DNA of 64,000 nucleotides from Commensalibacter oyaizuii. GTDB taxonomy: Bacteria > Pseudomonadota > Alphaproteobacteria > Acetobacterales > Acetobacteraceae. The DNA lies in NCBI RefSeq assembly GCF_029953265.1, contig NZ_JASBAO010000001.1:992001-1056000 (forward strand). The letters are read 5' to 3'. Of this stretch, positions 26,730 to 35,231 are shown one piece after another; position 1 is the stretch's first letter, and the number at the start of each line of letters is the position of its first letter. The notes beneath the pieces were generated by a model. That model made no database searches and was not told the DNA's origin. It was given only the letters and a program-made list of their open reading frames with translations. A program made the translations under genes and the position numbers.

Positions 26730-27206
26730 ATGAATGAACATCTTCCATATCGCCGTAATGTTGCTGCAGTAATTTTTAACCCTCAAGGAAAAATCTTTAT
26801 TGCCCTTCGACATGATTTGGCGCACGAGGATATTTGGTCTTTCCCCCAAGGAGGGGTGGATCATGGTGAAACTCCAGAAACAGCAATAAAAAGAGAGTTA
26901 TTGGAAGAAATTGGAACAGATCAAATAGAAATCATTGATGAATATCCACAATGGCTTTCTTATGATTTTCCAACGCATATCATCAATAACTCTTTTAAAG
27001 GGCAATATAGAGGTCAGACCCAAAAATGGTTTGCCATTCGTTTTGTCGGTAAAGATAGCGATATTAATTTAGATAAAGGAATTGAAAAAGAATTCGATAC
27101 TTGGAAATGGATTGATATTTCTGAATTGGCTACCATAAAAACAGGGTATAAACACAATATGTATATGCAGGTAGCCAAATATTTTGAAAAATATACTCAA
27201 CCTTAA
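26730..27206 (+). CDS. rppH: RNA pyrophosphohydrolase RppH
   Basis: A Nudix hydrolase that removes pyrophosphate from mRNA 5' ends and so starts RNase E-dependent decay. The Nudix box runs Gly41 to Gly62 with Glu47, Arg55 and the EE pair 59-60. The RppH-specific YRRNVAAVIFN start, WSFPQGGVD and RGQTQKWFAIRF segments are present. AGGAA 8 bases before the ATG supports the start. It ends the gpmI-envC-ctpA-rppH cluster and is convergent with the emrB-like gene, with one base between stops. Confidence 0.95.
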   Translation: MNEHLPYRRNVAAVIFNPQGKIFIALRHDLAHEDIWSFPQGGVDHGETPETAIKRELLEEIGTDQIEIIDEYPQWLSYDFPTHIINNSFKGQYRGQTQKWFAIRFVGKDSDINLDKGIEKEFDTWKWIDISELATIKTGYKHNMYMQVAKYFEKYTQP

Positions 27207-27207
27207 A

Positions 27208-28791
27208 TCAGTTTTTATTTTTTTTCTTTCTGGCAGTATAACCATCTAGTAAAAAGCAAATGGGGACCAAAGCAAATGCACAAATCCCCACTACCATAAA
27301 TACGTCGTTATACGCTAGAATAGACACTTGCTTCTCAAAATCCTTGTATAAATAATTTAATGCTACGGTTGCTTGCTCTTGAGTGGCATAACCCATCTGT
27401 TGGGCTGTCGCCTTCATTTGAGCCAAATATTCATTATAAGGTTGATGAAATGGTGTCATCCAATGCACTGTGTGGGCCTGATTGATCTGTTTTGTTTCCG
27501 TTACCAATGCCGTCGCACCCGAAATGCAGAGTGCACCTAATACATTTCGTATCATGCTAAACAAAGCAGAGGCATCGCTGTTATATTTCACTGGTATGGT
27601 CATAAAGGCGATCGTTGACAAAGGCACGAACAAAAATGCCAAAGACGCAGTTTGAGTGATACGATAATAGACCAAATGTCGAAAATCCAATGTCGGTGTT
27701 AAATGCGCCGAATAAAACATTGCCGCCCCCATAATCAAAAAACCAAGGGCAATCACATATCGAATTTGCACATAATTAATCATTCTCCCAACCAACGGAA
27801 TTAAAAAGACAATAACAATCCCCCCTGGCGTTAGAACCAATCCTGATAAAAAGGCAGTATACCCTACCACCTCTTGTGAAAATTGAGGTACAATAATAGC
27901 AGAGGCATATAAACAACCCCCAAGACCTGCCATTAAAACCGAGCTCACTGCAAAATTGCGATCTTTGAAAACACGCAAATCAACGACTGGATTTTCCGCT
28001 TTTAATAACCAAATAATTGCACCGACGATCCCAATAACAGCAAACACGCCCAGCCAACAAATAAAAGTTGAACCAAACCAATCTGCGTCCTCACCTCGAT
28101 CGACCATCACCTCAAGACAGGCAAGCCCTAAAGTGATCAAACTTAATCCTATAACATCGACCCGCTCTTTACGTTTTTTTGCCCAAGGGGGATCTTCAAC
28201 CAGCATGATAACCAAAATGACTGTGATAATACCCACTGGAATGTTTAAAAAGAAAACCCAACGCCAAGAATAATTATCGGTAATCCACCCCCCCAGCGAA
28301 GGCCCTAAAATAGGGGCAACCACAGTTGCCATTGCAGTTAAGCCAAAAGCAGCCCCCCGTTTCTCAGGGGGAAACGTATCCAAAATAATGGATTGTTGAT
28401 TGGGTTGTAAGCCACCCCCAAAAAAGCCCTGCATCAATCGAAAAATAACCAATTCACCTAAACTACTGGCCATACCGCATAAAAAGGAGGAAAACGTAAA
28501 CATCGCAATACAAATTAAAAAATATCGTTTTCTTCCCAAAACACGCCCCAACCAGCCCGAAATCGTTAAAACAATTCCATTGGCTGCCAAATAAGACGTC
28601 AAAGACCAAGTGGCATTATCATAAGTCGTTGATAAACTGCCAGCAATGTGTGGTAATGACACGTTTACAATCGTGGTATCCAAAACCTCCATAAACGCAG
28701 CAAGGGTCACAACAACAGCGACCACCCACGGATTATGACCGGGCTTCCACTGGCTTCGATCGATGGATTGTGTTGTAGCTACTGTACTCAT
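27208..28791 (-). CDS. emrB: DHA2-family MFS multidrug transporter, EmrB type
   Basis: The 527-residue inner-membrane protein has ~14 hydrophobic helices. Motifs include FMEVLDTTIVNVSLPHIAG in helix 1 (drug:H+ antiporter-2 signature), GWLGRVLGRKRYF between helices 2 and 3, and the PILGPSLGGWI motif C of antiporters. EmrB partners with the periplasmic adaptor EmrA, encoded immediately upstream with a 4-base overlap, and a TolC-like outer-membrane factor to expel hydrophobic compounds. No outer-membrane factor is adjacent. Confidence 0.93.
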   Translation of the reverse strand: MSTVATTQSIDRSQWKPGHNPWVVAVVVTLAAFMEVLDTTIVNVSLPHIAGSLSTTYDNATWSLTSYLAANGIVLTISGWLGRVLGRKRYFLICIAMFTFSSFLCGMASSLGELVIFRLMQGFFGGGLQPNQQSIILDTFPPEKRGAAFGLTAMATVVAPILGPSLGGWITDNYSWRWVFFLNIPVGIITVILVIMLVEDPPWAKKRKERVDVIGLSLITLGLACLEVMVDRGEDADWFGSTFICWLGVFAVIGIVGAIIWLLKAENPVVDLRVFKDRNFAVSSVLMAGLGGCLYASAIIVPQFSQEVVGYTAFLSGLVLTPGGIVIVFLIPLVGRMINYVQIRYVIALGFLIMGAAMFYSAHLTPTLDFRHLVYYRITQTASLAFLFVPLSTIAFMTIPVKYNSDASALFSMIRNVLGALCISGATALVTETKQINQAHTVHWMTPFHQPYNEYLAQMKATAQQMGYATQEQATVALNYLYKDFEKQVSILAYNDVFMVVGICAFALVPICFLLDGYTARKKKNKN

Positions 28792-29897
28792 TTTGTATAA
28801 ACCGTTGGCACAACTGATAAACCAAGAGCCAGAGGTCGCTTTGGATCCAATCCTTTATCAATAATAATCTTTACTGGAACACGTTGAACGATTTTAACAA
28901 AATTCCCTGTTGCATTTTCAGGAGGAAATGCACTAAACACAGCCCCTGTTCCAGCTTGTAATGAATCAACATGTCCTTGAAGTTTCAAGGAAGGATAGGC
29001 ATCCACTTCAATATCAACCTTTTGACCTGGACGAATATCTGTGATTTGTGTTTCCTTGTAATTGGCAACGACCCAGACCTCAGGTTCGACGATGGCTAGT
29101 ACGGATTGACCTGTTGTCACGTAATTTCCTTGCTCAATATTTCGTTTGGAAATCCACCCATCATGAGGAGCACGTACAACAGTCCAATCTAAATTCAAAT
29201 TTGCCTGTTTTAATTTTCCCTCTGCAGTTTCAAGCATCCCCTGTTGTTGGGTGACTTGACTGCTGCTGTTACCTATATTGGCCTGAACTGGGGTAGCAAT
29301 TAATAAATTGCCTTCGGCCTTTGCAATTTCCGCCCTTGCCTGATTGTAAGCAGCGGTAGAATAGTCAACATCTTGTTGAGTAGTTGCTGCACGTGCAATG
29401 CTGTGCTGTCGGTTATAATCTGTTTTCGCCTTAAACGCTTGTGCCTTGGCAACATCTAACTGAGCTTGGGCTACTTTTAATTGCCCCGGATAATTTTTTT
29501 TAGCCACTTCTAGCATATATTGCGATGCAATATATTGCCCTCTGGCTTTTTCAAGATCCCCTTCGGCCTGCTCACGTGCGGCATCGTAATCTCTAGGATC
29601 AATTCGAAATAAAACATCACCTTTGTGTACAAACTGATTATCATTGACCAATAATTCAGTAACATATCCATTAACGTGAGGAGCAATTGAAATGACGCGA
29701 CCCGATGTATAAGCATCGTCTGTACTAATATCGTTGCGGGTTAACCACCAATAAACACCAGCAACAACAATTAATAACGAGCAAATAACCAATGCAATAA
29801 CTTTTTTTAAAGAGCCTGATTTATGTTCGTTCTTGTTTTGATCATCTTCTACAGTTTCATGATTATCATGATCTGTATTTTGTACGTTACCTACCAT
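28788..29897 (-). CDS. emrA: HlyD/EmrA-family membrane fusion (adaptor) protein
   Basis: The 369-residue adaptor has an acidic/Lys-rich cytoplasmic start, one transmembrane helix (about 33-52), a biotinyl-lipoyl half-motif (VNGYVTELLVNDNQFVHKGD), a long helical hairpin (about 100-215), and the closing half-motif (VRAPHDGWISKRNIEQGNYV). It bridges the inner-membrane transporter EmrB to an outer-membrane channel. AGAGGA upstream of the ATG supports the start. It lies 49 bases after the ABC exporter gene on the same strand, so the three may be one transcript. Confidence 0.93.
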   Translation of the reverse strand: MVGNVQNTDHDNHETVEDDQNKNEHKSGSLKKVIALVICSLLIVVAGVYWWLTRNDISTDDAYTSGRVISIAPHVNGYVTELLVNDNQFVHKGDVLFRIDPRDYDAAREQAEGDLEKARGQYIASQYMLEVAKKNYPGQLKVAQAQLDVAKAQAFKAKTDYNRQHSIARAATTQQDVDYSTAAYNQARAEIAKAEGNLLIATPVQANIGNSSSQVTQQQGMLETAEGKLKQANLNLDWTVVRAPHDGWISKRNIEQGNYVTTGQSVLAIVEPEVWVVANYKETQITDIRPGQKVDIEVDAYPSLKLQGHVDSLQAGTGAVFSAFPPENATGNFVKIVQRVPVKIIIDKGLDPKRPLALGLSVVPTVYTK

Positions 29898-29946
29898 ATA
29901 TATTCCTCTTTACTGATACCGATCAAAATAATCATTGAATTGTCAG

Positions 29947-31746
29947 TTAACGATTTAAGTCTTGTGTTTGTACTAAACGTGCATAAAGTCCATTTAGATT
30001 CATCAATGTCTCATGATTACCATATTCAACCGCCCGACCATCACACATAACAACAATCAAATCTGCCGACCTTACTGTTGATAGACGATGGGCAACAATC
30101 AAAGTGGTTCGATCTTTTCGTAACTTTGACAAAGCTTGTTGAACCATATATTCACTTTCTGTATCCAATGCACTGGTTGCTTCATCAAGCAATAACAACC
30201 GAGGATTCCGCAACAAAGCCCTTGCCAATGCCACACGCTGTCTTTGACCGCCGGACAACAACTGACCACCGTGACCAACCCTAGTATTTAGACCATTTGG
30301 CAAAGAATCAACAAATTGGCTGATTGCGGCACCTTCCACGACTTTACGAATATCTTCATCCGAGGCATCAGGCTTGCCAATACGGATATTTTCCAAAATC
30401 GAAATATCAAATAATAATGGATCTTGTGGAACATAAGCAATTGCTGAACGCAAATCACTCATTCTCATATCCCGCAAGTCAATACCATCTAACAAAATAC
30501 GGCCTTTTTGAACATCGTGTAATCGGGGAATCAATGTTAATGCAGTCGATTTCCCAGCCCCCGATGGACCGACCAAAGCCACTGTTAATCCTGGTTTTAC
30601 ATCGAAATCCAGACCCTGCAATCCAAGGTGTCGCCCTGGATATATAAAATGAACATTTTCAAACCTTACTCGTCCTTGGCCGTCGGGTAAAGCTGTGGTT
30701 GTTGCTTTGTCACAAATTTGTGTGGGCTCGTCAATAATCTTAAATATTCGATCAAGACCAGATATTCCCTCTTGCATTGCAGCATTTAAAGAACCAAGCG
30801 CTCTTAATGGACGAGCAGCAAGTAATAAAGCTGCAACAAATCCAGAAAAATCCCCAAGGGTTGCCCCCCCCATTGCGGCACGCCATCCAGCAAATCCCAA
30901 AACAGCAGCAACAGCACTGCCCCCCAAGACCTCCATAATAGGATCGACCCTAGCCCGACCACTAATAATTTTCAACGTTGCATTATATAATTCATCAAAA
31001 GATCGATGCGCACGCTCGACCTCTCTTTGTTCCATACCATAAACACGAACGGTTCTAGCTTGGGCAAAGGTTTCATTTAATAAAGCAGCGGTTTTTCCAA
31101 TTTGCTCTTGCATGTTACCAGAGGCACGACGTACTTTTTTCCCAAGTTTTTGAATTGGCACTGCTGCAATTGGATATAATAATGCTGCAATAAGACTAAG
31201 TTCCCAATCCATATAAAACATGGACACAATCAAACCAACCACTGTAATTGTATCCCCAAACGCATTAACCACCCTGATCATGGCTTCACGGATCGATAAT
31301 GCGTCCGTTGTAAAACGTGATGCCAACTGTGCAGGAGCTTCACGTTCGACCTTGGCAATATCGGTATAGACAAGATGTAAAAACATTTTGTTTTGTAAAC
31401 CACGAATAACCACTAATACCAATTCTTGCACAGCTAGGGTTTGCCCATATTGAGAGGCAGCTTTGGCGGCAGTTACGATAACGACGAGTAACGGTACTTG
31501 ATATAAAATTCGTGGATCATTATCCTTAAACATATCCAAAGCGCGTCGGATAACCAAAGGATATAAAGCTGTTAATCCAGCCATTAATATTGTGAAAAAA
31601 ACAATCAAGAAAATGCGCTTGGGATGAAATTTTATTTCCTCTTGCCACAAGCGTTTCATAAATGGCCAACTATGATCATCCCCTAGTAAGAGTGTTAAAA
31701 GGTTTTTTTTCTTTTTATTTACTGTTGTTTCTTGAATAATGGTCAC
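29947..31746 (-). CDS. ABC exporter, MsbA-like (fused membrane and ATPase domains)
   Basis: The 599-residue half-transporter has six hydrophobic helices in its first ~340 residues and an ATPase domain with Walker A GPSGAGKST, signature LSGGQRQR, Walker B RLLLLDEATSALD and switch AHRLSTV. The closest known type is the MsbA/lipid-and-drug exporter group. The true cargo (lipid A core, lipid or drug) cannot be told, and no LPS genes are next to it. The start is a GTG at 31746 with only a weak AAAGAAA upstream; a later ATG at residue 30 is possible. A C8 tract (30864-30871) is present. Confidence 0.9.
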   Translation of the reverse strand: MTIIQETTVNKKKKNLLTLLLGDDHSWPFMKRLWQEEIKFHPKRIFLIVFFTILMAGLTALYPLVIRRALDMFKDNDPRILYQVPLLVVIVTAAKAASQYGQTLAVQELVLVVIRGLQNKMFLHLVYTDIAKVEREAPAQLASRFTTDALSIREAMIRVVNAFGDTITVVGLIVSMFYMDWELSLIAALLYPIAAVPIQKLGKKVRRASGNMQEQIGKTAALLNETFAQARTVRVYGMEQREVERAHRSFDELYNATLKIISGRARVDPIMEVLGGSAVAAVLGFAGWRAAMGGATLGDFSGFVAALLLAARPLRALGSLNAAMQEGISGLDRIFKIIDEPTQICDKATTTALPDGQGRVRFENVHFIYPGRHLGLQGLDFDVKPGLTVALVGPSGAGKSTALTLIPRLHDVQKGRILLDGIDLRDMRMSDLRSAIAYVPQDPLLFDISILENIRIGKPDASDEDIRKVVEGAAISQFVDSLPNGLNTRVGHGGQLLSGGQRQRVALARALLRNPRLLLLDEATSALDTESEYMVQQALSKLRKDRTTLIVAHRLSTVRSADLIVVMCDGRAVEYGNHETLMNLNGLYARLVQTQDLNR

Positions 31747-31848
31747 TATATTTTCTTTAAATATATATCAATCAAATCGATAAAAACCTGAATAATGATC
31801 AGGGCTGTATATTTTATTTAAACTATTTACAGGCAAGAATTAAATCTT

Positions 31849-33042
31849 TTAAGTAATTCTTTCGCTCATGTTGCTTTTTAACCACTCTAAACAACAGGTT
31901 TTATCTGGTTTACATCCTTCAGACAGCCACCAATTTCTTACCTCTTGTAAGACATTTCCCATATCAGGACCAGATTTTACACCTATTTGAATCAAGTCTT
32001 TGCCCGTTAAAGGGAAGATGGGTTGAGGTAGCTTTATCAAACGATTTCGCCAATTCTGCCACAATGATTGACGTTCAACATGATCCAAGGTTTGTTGTAT
32101 CCAGCTCCTTCCAAGTAACAAGTCCAAATCATATTGTGCTTTTAATTTAATTAATTCAATTTCAGACATATCAATAGACAAAGGGAGCATTTGATGCAAA
32201 TCACGCAGTTCTTTCTCTTGTTTACGTGAAAGTCGTAAATGTTTTCCTATAACACTACTGTTCCCTTTTACCAAGACTGCTAACCTTAAAATTGCATGCT
32301 CAGGAGGATTTAGATGGATCATCTTCTGAAAAAAAGGCACATCATATCCAAATGGCATTAGTACAGACAGCACACCATATTGATCCATCATCCCAATAAT
32401 CCGACCAGCGCCAGGCCCAATTAAAATTTTTTGTAGCTCTGCCCATACACGTTCAGCGGACAGTTTTTTTAACAACTGTGTTGATTGACCAATAGCTTGA
32501 ATTGCTTCTGGATCGGGTTGACCTGTGCCAAACCGTGCATAAAAGCGAAAAAATCTTAGAACGCGCAGAACATCTTCGTGGATACGTTGGCAAGCTTGCC
32601 CAACAAAACGAATTTTGCCTTGTTTTAAATCCCCTTGCCCACCGTAATAATCCCAAATATGGCCTTGCTGATCACAAAACATGGCATTTACGGTAAAATC
32701 ACGTCTTGCGGCATCTTCTTGCCAGTCTCTTGTCCAAACGACCTCGGCATGGCGACCATTTGTTTGAACATCTTTACGTAAAGTTGTAATTTCATAGGCA
32801 CGATCATTTAACAACGCCGTTATCGTTCCGTGGGACAATCCTGTTGGAATTACTTTTATTCCTGCCGCCTGTAATGTTTTTATTACAATTTCTGGTGGAT
32901 CAGGAATTGCCATATCAACATCGGTAACGGGCTTGTTAATTAATAAATCCCGTACAACACCTCCAACCAAACGGGCATTAGGTAAAATTTGCCAAAGATG
33001 ATCAAGATCTTCTTTACAAGGTAAACGCTCTAAAATACTCAT
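31849..33042 (-). CDS. cca: CCA tRNA nucleotidyltransferase / poly(A) polymerase family
   Basis: A class II nucleotidyltransferase of 397 residues. The head domain shows LVGGVVRDLL (about 25-34), the metal-binding DVDMAI motif (about 41-46), and RRDFTVNAM. The RNA-binding helices follow (EDVLRVLRFFRFYARFG). Such enzymes add or repair the 3' CCA of tRNA. Bacterial poly(A) polymerases share the fold, but the alphaproteobacterial members with this layout are CCA-adding enzymes. It lies upstream of the ABC exporter and is divergent from moxR. Confidence 0.92.
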   Translation of the reverse strand: MSILERLPCKEDLDHLWQILPNARLVGGVVRDLLINKPVTDVDMAIPDPPEIVIKTLQAAGIKVIPTGLSHGTITALLNDRAYEITTLRKDVQTNGRHAEVVWTRDWQEDAARRDFTVNAMFCDQQGHIWDYYGGQGDLKQGKIRFVGQACQRIHEDVLRVLRFFRFYARFGTGQPDPEAIQAIGQSTQLLKKLSAERVWAELQKILIGPGAGRIIGMMDQYGVLSVLMPFGYDVPFFQKMIHLNPPEHAILRLAVLVKGNSSVIGKHLRLSRKQEKELRDLHQMLPLSIDMSEIELIKLKAQYDLDLLLGRSWIQQTLDHVERQSLWQNWRNRLIKLPQPIFPLTGKDLIQIGVKSGPDMGNVLQEVRNWWLSEGCKPDKTCCLEWLKSNMSERIT

Positions 33043-33159
33043 AAAGATACTCTTTTCTTTGTTACTTTTAAGGGATATGAATTAAGAGAATATAATATTT
33101 ACTATGATTTATATTAGCTTTATTTTACTCTATAATTTATTCGAAAATTTTTACAAGAC

Positions 33160-33189
33160 TTGCTGTATCTGTCTACCTTATTCTATAAT
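33160..33189 (+). promoter_or_regulatory. Candidate sigma-70 promoter of the moxR operon
   Basis: TTGCTG (33160-33165), an 18-base spacer, and a perfect TATAAT (33184-33189) end 50 bases before the moxR start. Confidence 0.55.
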
Positions 33190-33239
33190 GCAATTACATT
33201 GCTACTGGCCCCTTATTAACCAACATTGATTCTAAATAT

Positions 33240-34247
33240 ATGACCTCTTTAAATAAAACTATTTCTGATTCTCGTGACGACACACAACTTGCAGATACAT
33301 ATAGCCAACATTTAACCGATGTGTTAATTGAAACTGGTCGTGTGATTTATGGTCAACAAAACGCAATTAAGCAAATTTTGGCAAGCTTGCTAAGTGGCGG
33401 TCATGCATTGTTGGTTGGTGCACCTGGTCTTGGAAAAACTAAGCTGGTCACAACATTATCAACTGTGATGGGACTTTCAGCCAAACGCATTCAATTTACC
33501 CCAGATTTAATGCCAGCTGACATTACAGGTAGTGAGATATTAGACGAAGACCAACATGGAAAGCGTCACTTTCGATTTATTCCAGGGCCTGCTTTTTGCC
33601 AACTGGTTATGGCAGATGAAATTAACCGCGCCAGCCCGCGTACCCAATCTGCCTTGTTGCAAGCCATGCAGGAAAAATGCATTTCCATTGCAGGCAAAGA
33701 TTATCCGCTGCCTGCACCATTTCACGTTTTGGCGACTCAAAACCCTATCGAGCAAGAAGGAACCTATCCCCTGCCCGAAGCACAACTCGATCGCTTTATG
33801 GTGCAAATTGATCTAACATATCCTGATCATGATACAGAAAAAGCAATGTTGCTTGCCACAACCTGTGCAGAAGAAATTACGCCCAGAAACATTCTTTCCC
33901 CTGAAATGTTAATTCAAGCCCAGTCGTTGGTTAGACGTTTGCCAATTGGTAACGATTTAATCGATAGTGTTATTCGCTTGATTCGTAACGCCAGGCCCGA
34001 GACATCGACCGACCCATTTATCCAACAAAATATTGCTTGGGGGCCAGGTCCCAGAGCCGCACAAGCCTTGATGCTATTGATTCGAGCCAAAGCCCTGATC
34101 GATGGTCGTCTAGCCCCCAGTCAAGATGATCTTGTTGCATTAGCACCAGCTGTATTAAGACATCGTATTGCTCTGACCTTTGCAGCTAAGGCAGAAAACA
34201 TACGGTTAGATAATATTATCCAAACCTTATTGCAAAAATCGGTTTAA
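33240..34247 (+). CDS. MoxR-family AAA+ ATPase
   Basis: The 335-residue chaperone-like ATPase has Walker A GAPGLGKT (residues 60-67), Walker B with Asp126-Glu127 (VMADEINRASP), sensor 1 LATQNPIEQEGTYPLPEAQLDRF, and the C-terminal lid. MoxR proteins act with vWA-domain partners, and the next genes encode exactly those (DUF58, then BatA-like and vWA membrane proteins). It is the first gene of a five-gene plus-strand run, with a good promoter upstream, though no evident Shine-Dalgarno. Confidence 0.94.
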   Translation: MTSLNKTISDSRDDTQLADTYSQHLTDVLIETGRVIYGQQNAIKQILASLLSGGHALLVGAPGLGKTKLVTTLSTVMGLSAKRIQFTPDLMPADITGSEILDEDQHGKRHFRFIPGPAFCQLVMADEINRASPRTQSALLQAMQEKCISIAGKDYPLPAPFHVLATQNPIEQEGTYPLPEAQLDRFMVQIDLTYPDHDTEKAMLLATTCAEEITPRNILSPEMLIQAQSLVRRLPIGNDLIDSVIRLIRNARPETSTDPFIQQNIAWGPGPRAAQALMLLIRAKALIDGRLAPSQDDLVALAPAVLRHRIALTFAAKAENIRLDNIIQTLLQKSV

Positions 34248-34253
34248 TTTATA

Positions 34254-35231
34254 ATGACTGATCATTGGTGGTCTCGGCTTTTCAAAAAACACCATAAAGA
34301 ATCTGCCTTTTTTAATAAAACAAAAGATGGATCAATATTTTCACGATCCACATTAATTGCGAAGGCACAACAAACAGCACAAACGCTGCCTGATCTTTTA
34401 TTAGCTTCCAACAAGGTTGCGAATACAGTTTTGACAGGCAGTCATGGATGCAAACGTACAGGACAAGGTAATCAGTTTTGGCAGTACCGATTGGCAATGC
34501 CTGGGGAACCTGTTCATACAATTGATTGGCGTCAATCCGCCAAAAGTGACAAAATCTTTGTTCGGGAAACTGAAGAAGAAAATATCCAAACCTTAAATCT
34601 GTGGTGTGATGTATCAGGTTCAATGCAATGGCGGTCCTCTTCAGATCTGCCTACTAAGCAAGAAAGAGCTTATCTATTAGGGTTAAGCCTTAGTACATTA
34701 TTGCTGAATGCTGGTGAACGTGTACGACTAATCAATAAACACACTTCCAACAACGCTTTTCAGGGAGTACAACAACTTTACACCTTAGCAGAACGTTTAG
34801 TCGCCCCTTCTGTTTCTGCCTCGCCTGATTTTCCAGTAGTGGAACAATTGCCAGCACATGCTTGGACTGTTTTAATCAGTGACTTTCTGTATCCTTATGA
34901 TCAATTGGCTGATTTTTTAAAAAAATTAGTTCAACGTCCAAATCATATTTTGCTAATCCAAGCCATTGACCCCGCAGAACAAACCTTCCCTTATAAAGGT
35001 CGAATAGAATTTTCAGGGTTAGAAGGGGAAGAGGCCATTACCCTGTCAAATGATGTACAATCTTCACAACATTACGCAACCCTTTGGACTGAACATCAAA
35101 ATCAGCTTAAAACATTATGTCAAAATATTAATATTTCAATCATACAAGATATATCTAATGTTAACGCTGCTTATTCCTTATTATCCGCTTGGAATATCTT
35201 ATCAAATAAGAGAAATGCAAAGTCACGATGA
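34254..35231 (+). CDS. DUF58 (vWA-like) domain protein
   Basis: The 325-residue soluble protein shows the DUF58 signature (PGEPVHTIDWRQSAKSDK, then VRETEEEN) and a von Willebrand-type metal site D119-x-S121-x-S123. DUF58 proteins are the constant partners of MoxR ATPases. It starts 6 bases after moxR and overlaps the next gene by 4 bases (ATGA), so co-translation is likely. The cellular role is not established in this group. Confidence 0.9.
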   Translation: MTDHWWSRLFKKHHKESAFFNKTKDGSIFSRSTLIAKAQQTAQTLPDLLLASNKVANTVLTGSHGCKRTGQGNQFWQYRLAMPGEPVHTIDWRQSAKSDKIFVRETEEENIQTLNLWCDVSGSMQWRSSSDLPTKQERAYLLGLSLSTLLLNAGERVRLINKHTSNNAFQGVQQLYTLAERLVAPSVSASPDFPVVEQLPAHAWTVLISDFLYPYDQLADFLKKLVQRPNHILLIQAIDPAEQTFPYKGRIEFSGLEGEEAITLSNDVQSSQHYATLWTEHQNQLKTLCQNINISIIQDISNVNAAYSLLSAWNILSNKRNAKSR